64,000 nt of DNA, taken from positions 248,001 through 312,000 of the forward strand of contig JAGTJU010000002.1 in NCBI GenBank assembly GCA_022184915.1, in the 5' to 3' direction. Positions 20,881 to 27,908 of the stretch are shown here, in pieces. This stretch comes from Myxococcales bacterium (GTDB lineage Bacteria; Myxococcota_A; Polyangia; Fen-1088). The first letter of the stretch is position 1, and every line of letters starts with the position of its first letter. The position numbers and the translations under genes were made by a program. A model generated the notes under the pieces. The model did not search any database, was not told the DNA's origin, and saw only the letters and a list, made by a program, of their open reading frames with translations.

Positions 20881-21300
20881 TCAGACGCTTCGCCGTGAGG
20901 CACGCCGCTGCGCGCGCCTTACGAACAGCAGGGCCAACGCCGTCAAGCCCAGCGCTTGGCCCGCGTCGCCGCTCCCTGTGCCCCCGCGCCCGTAACGGCA
21001 GCCGCCGCTCACGGCTTCGTCGTCATCGAGCTCTTCGCCCGCGGCAGCGCCTCCAGAGCCCTCGTTGGGCGCCGGGCCTTCGTCGGACGGCGCGTTGCCC
21101 CCGCGCGGCGGGCTGCCCCCTGCGCCGGCCTGGTTGCCCGCCGACGAGCGGCCACCCGTGCCGGAATCTCCTGAAGCGCCTCCCTGGGCGACCGGCCCTG
21201 AGGCTCCACCCGCCCCGCTCGGCATGCCGTCACTGCCTCCACCCGCCCCGCTCGGCATGCCGCCACTGCCTCCACCCGCCCCCGGGGGCCCCCCCCGCCC
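20881..21300 (-). pseudogene. Out-of-frame C-terminal tail of the M28 peptidase (MYXO-CTERM-like)
   Basis: Downstream of the peptidase stop, another minus frame reads through a Gly/Ser/Pro linker into EELDDDEAVSGGC, a hydrophobic stretch AGQALGLTALALLFV and a final basic cluster (RRAQRRASRRSV) before a TGA at 20883-20881. Cys, one transmembrane helix and an Arg-rich end is the pattern of MYXO-CTERM surface-sorting tails. It belongs to the peptidase but is one base out of frame because of G/C runs at 21279-21304. An undisturbed gene would run 22636-20881. Confidence 0.7.
21205..21280 (-). repeat. 33-base tandem repeat coding an 11-residue Gly-rich unit
   Basis: Two full copies start at 21205 and 21238 and a third partial copy at 21271, differing at single bases. 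In the tail frame each unit encodes a block like GGGSGGMPSGA. It sits next to the long C and G runs where the peptidase frame breaks, so copy slippage here could change frame or linker length. Confidence 0.75.
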
Positions 21301-22636
21301 CCCCACTGCCGCCGGGACCCGGCATGACAGGCGGGGCGCCTGTTTGAGCTTCGGCCATCTCGGCCGCAAACGCCGCCGCCAGGCGCACGAAGAGTGCGGC
21401 GTGGGCCGCGTTGCCCCCGAAGGTGGCGATCGTGTCGTCCCGCGTGTGGATGCGCCCGTTCGACTCCTGGAAGGTCGACTCCACCGGAAACACGGCGGGA
21501 TAGCTCCGGGCGTCCCACGAAGCGTGGTCCGAACAGGCGTAGCCACACGCGGTGCTGACCCAGGGCACCTTCACGTAGGTCTCGACCAGTTTCTTCGCAA
21601 AGGCCGTGAGGGTGGAATCGGTGTAGTCCTCGATGAAAGCGATTTTTTTGCCCGAGCCCGCGTAGCCCACCATATCGAGCTGCATCACCCCCACGACGTT
21701 TTCGTTGGCGTTTTTGAAGGAGCGGGCGATGTCTTGTGAGCCGCGCAGGCCCACTTCCTCCGCGGCGTAGCCCATGAACTTCAGCGTTCTTCCCGGCGCA
21801 ATGCCCAGCTTCATGGCGGTGCGTATCACTTCGGTGAGCGCGGCCACGCCGGAGGCATCGTCATCGGCCCCGGGGGCCACCGTATCGCCGCCGCCGCCCG
21901 TGATCGAGTCGAGGTGTGCGCCCATGACCACGATTTCACCTGGGGACGAACGCCCCGCGATCGTCATGACCACCGAAGGCTGGTTCGTGAACGAATGCGT
22001 GAACAGCTCTACCTTCACGTCACTGCGCCCACCCGCCAGCTCCGTCCACCGGTCCCGTAGCCACAACGCCGCCGCGCGCCCGTGCTCCGTGCCGTGAAAG
22101 CGGTTACGAAAGCTCGAGAGTTTCTCAATCGTGGCGAGAATCTCTGCCTCTTGCACCTCGGCGATCCAGGGCTCGGCCACCGCTTGCTGGTCGATGACCA
22201 GGTCTGCGGCCACGTCCGACGAGACCTCCCGAGGCTCCAGGGCCTCGCGGGCAGCGGCTTCGCTTTCGTGGGCGATGAAGCCGCCACATTTACGGTAAAG
22301 CCCATGCACCAGCTCACCCAGATGGGTGATCTCGCTCTCGGTCACCGGCACCGCAACCACGTCGCTGGGATTTTGCCAGGGGCCGGGTTCGAGCGCCTTG
22401 AACCTCTTGCCCCCCCGGAGGAGCGCAAGCCGCTCAGGGCTCACCGCGCCGGTGGAGAGGGCGTGGTTCAGGGTCTCGGCGGGCAGCGAAACCCACAGCG
22501 TTTTGGGGACCTCGGGAGGCACCGCCTCGAAGGGGGGCTCCACCTCCTGCGAGCCATCGCAAGCGCTTGCGAGCCCGACTGAGAGCGCCGTGAAGAGAAG
22601 GGTGGCGCCGCTTCGCCCCAAGAGGCGTTGCGGCAT
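21230..22636 (-). CDS. M28-family zinc aminopeptidase lipoprotein (frameshifted near its C-terminus)
   Basis: This reading frame gives 468 residues. It is an exported metallopeptidase with lipobox LASAC at Cys26 (start at ATG 22636 preferred because the signal then begins MPQRLLGRSG; ATG 22663 is possible). The M28 di-zinc site is complete: GAHLDS (His241), GADDDASG (Asp258), YAAEEVG (Glu293/Glu294), QLDMVGY (Asp321) and CSDHASW with a final His ligand. An N-terminal domain of about 150 residues precedes it. The last 20 residues (GGAPGGGWRQW and following) are an artefact of a frame change in a G-run; the true tail continues to 20881. It probably trims peptides at the cell surface. Confidence 0.85.
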   Translation of the reverse strand: MPQRLLGRSGATLLFTALSVGLASACDGSQEVEPPFEAVPPEVPKTLWVSLPAETLNHALSTGAVSPERLALLRGGKRFKALEPGPWQNPSDVVAVPVTESEITHLGELVHGLYRKCGGFIAHESEAAAREALEPREVSSDVAADLVIDQQAVAEPWIAEVQEAEILATIEKLSSFRNRFHGTEHGRAAALWLRDRWTELAGGRSDVKVELFTHSFTNQPSVVMTIAGRSSPGEIVVMGAHLDSITGGGGDTVAPGADDDASGVAALTEVIRTAMKLGIAPGRTLKFMGYAAEEVGLRGSQDIARSFKNANENVVGVMQLDMVGYAGSGKKIAFIEDYTDSTLTAFAKKLVETYVKVPWVSTACGYACSDHASWDARSYPAVFPVESTFQESNGRIHTRDDTIATFGGNAAHAALFVRLAAAFAAEMAEAQTGAPPVMPGPGGSGGAGGAPGGGWRQWRHAERGGWRQ

Positions 22637-22728
22637 GACTGAACGACCTCGTGTTTCCACCATGGCTAGAGTTGGGGAGCCGCCCGCCTGGGGCTCATCA
22701 AAGATTTCTGCGGGAGAGTCTGTGCCCC

Positions 22729-24762
22729 CTAGGCTGCCCGTTGCCGCACGTGTCGGCTCGGAGGCAGAGTCATGAGGTGCTTCGGGAAGGTGAAGCGGAC
22801 GCAGGTGCCTTGCCCACCCAGGCCTGGCAGAAGCTCCATCGTGCCGCCCCGCTCCACAGCCACCGCCCGAAGCGCGCCGAGCCCCACGCCTCGGCCCGAG
22901 ATCTCGGTGACGTTTCGGGCGGTGCTCAGGCCATCGGCGAAGACGGCTTCGTGCAGCTGCTCGTCCGTCTCGGCCGGGAGACCCAAGCTCTTCGCACGGG
23001 TGGCGATCGCGGCCCAGTCGATGCCGCGTCCGTTGTCTGCGACCTCCACCACGAACGTGTCTGCCTCGAGGACGGTGCGCAAAAGCACCTCAGACGCATG
23101 ACCGCGGGCGCGCTGTTCGTCCGCCTCGGGAAGCCCATGGTCCACGGCGTTGCGCACCACGTGAATGAGCGACGACCAGAACCCGCCCCACAGGCTGGGA
23201 TCCACCCGAAGACCGTTGTCTTCCACGCGCACGTCCACGTTGCCTTTGCCAAGGCGTTTGGCAATGCGGCGCGCTTGCTCCGCGAGCCGCGAGAGCCAGG
23301 TGGCAGTAGGTTCGGCCGGCAAGCCCGCCACCATGGGCGCAAGCAACTGGTGATCCTGCTTGTCCAGGACAGCCTCGAGCAGCTCGGCGAAGCGTTCTTT
23401 CGACACGGGCACGGTGAGTGAGGCCCCCTCGCCCAAAAGCGGCGCCATCGACGTGCGCAGGCGGTTCCAGTGCTCTTCCAACGCCGCGCGGTGGGCTGGC
23501 ACCTCGTCGAACGCGCCCTCGGCGAGCAAGGTCTCGAGTTCGTGGCACAGCGTGCTCAGCTTCGTGAGGCCGTACATGCCGGCGTTGCCCTTGAGCGTGT
23601 GCAGCGCGCGCATGAGCGCGGACGACGCGGAGGCATGGCCTTCTCGAATCGTTTTGACGAGGGCGTCGGCCTCGTCGAGGAACTCGGTGAGTCCCGTCCT
23701 GTCGTGGACCAAGAGGTGGACGAGCGCGGTGAGCTCTCGCTGGGCCTCGGCCAGGCGCTCACCCTCACGGGCGGCCGTCACGTCAGACACCATCACCATG
23801 ATCTCGAGCGGACTGCCGCCCTCTTGGGGCGTCGCCTGGGCGCTCGCCTTGTCATCGAGCAGGAGGTAACGCATCTGCAGCAGACGGCCCGCGTGTTTCG
23901 TCTCATGCGGTAGCTGGCCAAGCGCCACCTCCACCGGCATCCATTGCTCTTGAAGTTGTTCGTAACCGAGAGCAAAGCGTGTTCCTGCCACAGGGTCGGA
24001 CGCCGCCAGCAGGTCGGCAAAGGTCTTTCCGGTCAAATTCTGACCGAACCAGCTCTCGAGGATACGGGCGTACTCAGGGGCCACGCGGCCTTGTCCGTCC
24101 AAGGTCAAGATGCCTTCGTCGACGGCGTCGAACATGGCGCGCATCTGCTGGTTGCGCCTGTCGAGGTCGGATGTTCTTTGATGTACGATCTTCTCGAGGC
24201 CGATGACATTGTCGAAGAAGGTGCGTGCGATGAAGCAGGTGCCAACCGACTCGAGCACCACGAAGGCGGCATGCACTGCCACCACCCAGAACGGAGCGTC
24301 GTAGTTGAACACGCTCTTGGGAAGCAAGGCCCACAACACAAGGTGGTGAAGAGCCACCGTAGCGGCCGCCGCCAGGATCACGGCCGGGTTGCCGAACATC
24401 GCCAGCATTGCGAGCAAGGCAAAGAAGTAAAAGTGCATCTCGATCTGCACGGGGCCTTGCCCGAAGTGAACGAGGAGGCCTCCCATCATCATGGCGGTTA
24501 CACCGTGGACGAGGGATACGTGCCGGGGGTTGGTCAGCACGCGCGCGGCCATCACGGGACCGAGCGACACCAAGGTGGTGAGCACCACGGCCAGGCCCAT
24601 ACCCGTGCCGTTGAGCGCCGCCACCAGGAAAAATGCCGGGATGTGCAGCAGATAAAACCACACCGCTTTGTGGTTCATGCGCTGCAGATACGCGTGCTCG
24701 AAGGGGCTGATGGTGGTGGGCAGGCGAAGCCCGCCGAGGGCAGCTCGCAGCTGAGAAAACAT
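22729..24762 (-). CDS. Membrane HPt-type histidine kinase (CheA-like, without CheW domain)
   Basis: This 677-residue sensor kinase has, in order: five to six membrane helices (about 34-185), a coiled linker, a PAS-like domain (FDAVDEGILTLDGQGRV, 211-330), an HPt domain with the phosphorylatable His388 in LHTLKGNAG, and an ATPase with N-box HVVRNAVDHG (Asn538), DNGRG (576-580) and GRGVGLG (623-629). It lacks an HisKA dimerisation domain and the CheW-like P5 domain of true CheA. The ATG at 24762 follows GAGAGG. It lies 14 bases after a membrane thioredoxin-like gene, so the two probably act together. No response regulator is nearby. Confidence 0.85.
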   Translation of the reverse strand: MFSQLRAALGGLRLPTTISPFEHAYLQRMNHKAVWFYLLHIPAFFLVAALNGTGMGLAVVLTTLVSLGPVMAARVLTNPRHVSLVHGVTAMMMGGLLVHFGQGPVQIEMHFYFFALLAMLAMFGNPAVILAAAATVALHHLVLWALLPKSVFNYDAPFWVVAVHAAFVVLESVGTCFIARTFFDNVIGLEKIVHQRTSDLDRRNQQMRAMFDAVDEGILTLDGQGRVAPEYARILESWFGQNLTGKTFADLLAASDPVAGTRFALGYEQLQEQWMPVEVALGQLPHETKHAGRLLQMRYLLLDDKASAQATPQEGGSPLEIMVMVSDVTAAREGERLAEAQRELTALVHLLVHDRTGLTEFLDEADALVKTIREGHASASSALMRALHTLKGNAGMYGLTKLSTLCHELETLLAEGAFDEVPAHRAALEEHWNRLRTSMAPLLGEGASLTVPVSKERFAELLEAVLDKQDHQLLAPMVAGLPAEPTATWLSRLAEQARRIAKRLGKGNVDVRVEDNGLRVDPSLWGGFWSSLIHVVRNAVDHGLPEADEQRARGHASEVLLRTVLEADTFVVEVADNGRGIDWAAIATRAKSLGLPAETDEQLHEAVFADGLSTARNVTEISGRGVGLGALRAVAVERGGTMELLPGLGGQGTCVRFTFPKHLMTLPPSRHVRQRAA

Positions 24763-24776
24763 GACGACCTCTCTTT

Positions 24777-25406
24777 TCACGACTTGATCCCCAGGGGATC
24801 CAAGAGTTGTTGGAGTTGGCGACTCACGCCGCACCCAAACACGGGCAGGGGCGGCCTCGGGGCGTTGGGCTCGGCCATGAGCGCTTCGACGATGGCGCGG
24901 TCGACAATCGCAAGGCCTTGTTTGCGCTCGGTGTAGCCGCCCGTATGAACGAGACGGCCTTGGGGATCGAACACCATGAACAGGGGTGCTGCTTCGATGC
25001 CGTAGCGCTCCTTGAGTTCGGGCGCCGTGAGGCCGCGGATCTCGAGGCCAGCGGCATGGGCTTGTGCGCGCCACGTTGGCGCTGCGTCAGCCAGGAGCAA
25101 GATCTCTCGAACACCCCTGGGCCTCGTCGTCGACACCAGGGATTCGAAGATGCGCTGCGAGCAGGTGCACTTTCCATAAAGTGCGTGAACCACCAACCAG
25201 GGGCGCTTGGCGCCCGGGGGGCTCGCGCCCAGGGTCTCGAGCCGCTGGGCCGCTGCGGCGTTGGGCACGGGCAAAGACACCCAGTGCCCCACCATCAGAG
25301 AACCCACCACCCCGAGACACACCACGAACCAGACCCCGAGGACGACCAAGCCCCATGGGCGTGTTTTGATGCCGTCGCTCGTGCGTCCCCGCCGAATCCC
25401 TCCCAT
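24777..25406 (-). CDS. Membrane-anchored thioredoxin-like protein
   Basis: This 209-residue protein has one N-terminal membrane helix (residues 19-39) and a soluble thioredoxin-like domain with LVVHALYGKCTCSQRIF, where Cys80 and Cys82 form a CxC instead of the common CxxC. APLFMVFDPQGRLVHTGGY is the cis-Pro strand. By the sequence the domain probably faces the periplasm. It is encoded 14 bases before the HPt kinase. Redox sensing or reduction of copper or peroxide sites are possible roles; none is shown. Confidence 0.7.
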   Translation of the reverse strand: MGGIRRGRTSDGIKTRPWGLVVLGVWFVVCLGVVGSLMVGHWVSLPVPNAAAAQRLETLGASPPGAKRPWLVVHALYGKCTCSQRIFESLVSTTRPRGVREILLLADAAPTWRAQAHAAGLEIRGLTAPELKERYGIEAAPLFMVFDPQGRLVHTGGYTERKQGLAIVDRAIVEALMAEPNAPRPPLPVFGCGVSRQLQQLLDPLGIKS

Positions 25407-25459
25407 GACGGTTGGTCATTCGTCCGGAACCTCTTTGGGCTTGAATCGAGGCAGCCTTT

Positions 25460-25478
25460 GAAGACGCTCCGCGTCTTC
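25460..25478 (-). terminator. Strong hairpin after tRNA-Gly (possible terminator or processing site)
   Basis: GAAGACGC and GCGTCTTC form a perfect 8-base-pair stem with a 3-base loop. There is no T-run on the minus strand behind it, so intrinsic termination is not assured. It lies between the tRNA and the thioredoxin-like gene on the same strand. Confidence 0.35.
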
Positions 25479-25535
25479 TTATTCCAGGTGCTTCTACAGG
25501 GGGCGCCCGCGGCGCGCGCAAGGCCTGAACTTCGT

Positions 25536-25610
25536 TGGAGCGGGAGAAGGGGTTCGAACCCTCGACGTCCACCTTGGCAAGGTGGCACTCTACCACTGAG
25601 TTACTCCCGC
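25536..25610 (-). tRNA. tRNA-Gly (anticodon GCC)
   Basis: The minus strand folds as a cloverleaf: acceptor stem GCGGGAG paired with CTCCCGC, D arm with AACTCAGTGGTAGAGT, anticodon stem-loop CCACCTTGCCAAGGTGG with anticodon GCC, short variable loop, and T arm GGGTTCGAACCC. The discriminator base is U and CCA is encoded. The 75-base length is normal. This tRNA reads GGC and GGU codons. No integrase gene or attachment-site repeat was found next to it. Confidence 0.97.
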
Positions 25611-25622
25611 AACGGGAGGAAG

Positions 25623-25651
25623 GTGATACGGCAAAAGCCGGATCCTGTCAA
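25623..25651 (-). promoter_or_regulatory. sigma70-type promoter of tRNA-Gly
   Basis: On the minus strand, TTGACA (25651-25646) and TATCAC (25628-25623) are separated by exactly 17 bases. The expected transcription start is about 6 bases before the tRNA 5' end. The -35 box is a full consensus match and the -10 matches at four of six. Confidence 0.7.
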
Positions 25652-25697
25652 CGGAATCGAGGAGAAAATCTCCTTGCCTGCGACGACCCCTGGGTTT

Positions 25698-26489
25698 CTA
25701 CCTTCGCCGCGTGGACAACGACGTAATGGCGGCGTCGTCCACGAAGACCTCCACGGGCCCGGGAGCCACGTCCTTGGCGATGTTCGTGACGAACCAGATC
25801 AACACACCCGTGCCCTCGGTGCGCTCGCCCGCAATGTCGAAGAGCAGGCGTCCGTCTTGCCACACCCTCACGGCTCCCGCTGTGGCGCTGCGGACGAATC
25901 GCACTTCCAGGTGAACCCAGCGGCCGATGGGAAGCGTGAGGGCCTGCACAGGCAAAAAGTTCGTCCATGTGTCCACCGGTACCTGTTGGGCGAGGCCCAA
26001 GACCATCCCCCCCTGGGGATCCCGGTGCACGTTGAGCCCCCAGTGAACGTCAGTCTCTGGACTGTCGGGCTGGTCGGTGGTGGCGCTGCGGAACTGCAGC
26101 ACGTACCAATAACCGGCTACATCGTAGGCACGCGGAAAGTAGTAGTACGCGCTGAAGTAGGCCTCTTCCGGCACGGGGCTTCGCCGGGCCAGGCCGGCGT
26201 GTTCCTCGACCCCGGGCACGCCGGGGTTGCTCAGGCGGACCGCCACCTGGCCCGTACGCACCGGCTCGTTCACGAACGACAGCGTGCCACCCTCTTTCGT
26301 ATAGGAGGTCCCCGAAAAGCCCGTCGTCGTCACCGCCGTCCATTCTGCGTCGCTGGCGGGCTCGAAGCTCGAGGCGAAGTGATCTCCCCCCCCCAGGTCC
26401 AAGTCTGCGCAGCCCCCGAGCCCTGCCGTGCAGATCCCCGCGATGAGCACGAAGGGCAAGTAGGCGCGGGGCGGGGCCAGGGAAACCAT
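25698..26489 (-). CDS. Lipoprotein with polysaccharide-lyase-like jelly-roll domain
   Basis: This 263-residue protein starts at ATG 26489 with GGGAGG upstream and has a signal ending in lipobox GLGGC (Cys27). The rest is beta-rich and resembles concanavalin-like polysaccharide lyases of the heparin lyase/PL20 type: FVNEPVRTGQVAVRLSNPG, EEAYFSAYYYFPRAYDVAG, WTNFLPVQALTLPIGRWVHLEVRFVRSATAG and DIAGERTEGTGVLIWF. Catalytic residues cannot be assigned with certainty. It lies 55 bases after the DUF1552 gene on the same strand, so it probably belongs to the first DUF1592/DUF1552 module. Confidence 0.7.
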   Translation of the reverse strand: MVSLAPPRAYLPFVLIAGICTAGLGGCADLDLGGGDHFASSFEPASDAEWTAVTTTGFSGTSYTKEGGTLSFVNEPVRTGQVAVRLSNPGVPGVEEHAGLARRSPVPEEAYFSAYYYFPRAYDVAGYWYVLQFRSATTDQPDSPETDVHWGLNVHRDPQGGMVLGLAQQVPVDTWTNFLPVQALTLPIGRWVHLEVRFVRSATAGAVRVWQDGRLLFDIAGERTEGTGVLIWFVTNIAKDVAPGPVEVFVDDAAITSLSTRRR

Positions 26490-26544
26490 CACACGTGCCT
26501 CCCAGTATGTCAGGGGCCCGCGGTCTCGCCCAGGTGAGGCTTCG

Positions 26545-27900
26545 TCAGGCCTCGAGACCCGAGAGCCGTCCCTTGTAGCGGGCGTCACCGAAGCCGTCCG
26601 TGGCCACGCCCAGCGCGTTGCCGATTGTCGTCAACAAGTGGTTGTGCGGCACCCGGGTGGCCCCCGATTTCCAGTAGGTGCCCGTCTTGCCCGCCCACGA
26701 GCCTACCTTGAGCACCTGGCCTCCTTTCAATTTGCCGCCCGCCGTCCCGATGAGCACCACGGGGATGCCCTGGGAGATGTCGTGCATGCTGCCTTCGCAC
26801 ATGTCGCTGGCCGCTACGATCACGCTGTTGTCGAGCAGGCTGCCCGATCCCTCTTTCACGGCTTCGAGCGCCAGGGCCAGATGGGCGATTTGGCTCACAT
26901 ACCAGGTGTCAATCTTCACCTTCTTCGCATAACCGCCGGGCCCCTCGTGGGCGATGTTGTGCACGTCCCCGCTCACGCCCGCGTACGGCATGGTGGTGGG
27001 ATCACTGCCGGTGTTGGCGCCGAAGGTGAACGACACCGTGCGGGTCACGTCACAGCGCAACGCCATGGCGATGAGGTCCATGAACGCCTTGACCCGCGCC
27101 GGGTAGTCACCAGGATTGCCTAGCGAGGGCGTCTCGCAGACCGGCTGCGCGGCTTGCGCCTCGAGCTGTTTTTTCAAGGTCGAGACGCTGTCGAGGTGCG
27201 CGTCGATCTGAAGCTTGTCCTCTGCGCCCAGGCGGTTTTTGAAGGCCTTGAGATCTTCGTTCACGACGTCCAGCACTCGGCTGCGTCGGGCGCGCGTAAG
27301 GTCGAACGCATCCGGCTGTGAAGGGCTGGCTTTGCCATCGCCGAACAGCTTCGTGAAGAGGCGCTTGGGATCGGATTCGCCCGCGTTGCGCTGATCGTTG
27401 CCGCGGTAGCTCGTGGATTCACCCCCCGCGGCCACGATGGTCATCAGCGGCTCTGGCAGGTTCACGGTTTTTGCGAAGCTGTTCGCCACCACGTGGTCGA
27501 GCGAGGGGCCCGTGGCCGTGGCCGATTGTCCGGTGCTGCCGCCCACGTTGCGGTACGTGCCCGTGAACAAGGAGGGGTACGAAAAATGCCCGTCCCACTG
27601 GCGCCTGTCGTCCATCATCACTTGCACGTCGAGGCCTGCGATCAAGGACACCTTCGCCTTGACGGGCGCCAGGGGGGCCAGGATCGGCCGCGAGGTCGGG
27701 TCGGTGTTGCCCGCATAAAACTCGGGTTGAGCCACGCCGTTCGGCCAAGCGATCGTGATGAGACGCTGGATGCGGCCGCCCTGCGCGCGGGCGCGTTCGT
27801 CGAGCAACATCGGTACAAAGGCTGCGCCCACGCCGGTCTGCGCAAGGAAGGCCCGCCGGGAGAACTTGAGCTTGGTTTTCGAGGAGCGAATGAGTGGCAT
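26545..27900 (-). CDS. DUF1552 protein, module 1 (Tat-exported)
   Basis: This 451-residue protein begins at ATG 27900, eight bases after the DUF1592 stop. A twin-arginine signal is visible (KFSRRAFLAQTGVGAAFVPM). The DUF1552 pattern includes RLITIAWPNGVAQPEFYA, LDVQVMMDDRRQWDGHFSY, RSRVLDVVNEDLKAFKNRLG, ALRCDVTRTVSFTFG and SLLDNSVIVAASDMCEGSMH. The family belongs to the alkaline-phosphatase/sulfatase-like DUF1501 sphere by fold reports, but its reaction is not known. The DUF1592 protein before it is the regular partner of this family. A periplasmic location after folding in the cytoplasm is implied by the Tat signal. Confidence 0.88.
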   Translation of the reverse strand: MPLIRSSKTKLKFSRRAFLAQTGVGAAFVPMLLDERARAQGGRIQRLITIAWPNGVAQPEFYAGNTDPTSRPILAPLAPVKAKVSLIAGLDVQVMMDDRRQWDGHFSYPSLFTGTYRNVGGSTGQSATATGPSLDHVVANSFAKTVNLPEPLMTIVAAGGESTSYRGNDQRNAGESDPKRLFTKLFGDGKASPSQPDAFDLTRARRSRVLDVVNEDLKAFKNRLGAEDKLQIDAHLDSVSTLKKQLEAQAAQPVCETPSLGNPGDYPARVKAFMDLIAMALRCDVTRTVSFTFGANTGSDPTTMPYAGVSGDVHNIAHEGPGGYAKKVKIDTWYVSQIAHLALALEAVKEGSGSLLDNSVIVAASDMCEGSMHDISQGIPVVLIGTAGGKLKGGQVLKVGSWAGKTGTYWKSGATRVPHNHLLTTIGNALGVATDGFGDARYKGRLSGLEA

Positions 27901-27908
27901 GGGCAACC

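Noticed and set aside
20280-21347. Long plus-strand frame opposite the M28 peptidase tail
   Set aside because: It is Arg/Pro-rich, overlaps DoxX and TerB and has no family sign; it is a shadow of GC-rich coding DNA.
22736-23421. Several long plus-strand frames over the kinase gene
   Set aside because: They lie opposite the kinase's HPt and ATPase motifs, which are intact on the minus strand.
25536-25610. tRNA-Gly as an integration site for a genomic island
   Set aside because: No integrase gene and no direct repeat of the tRNA 3' end was seen on either side.
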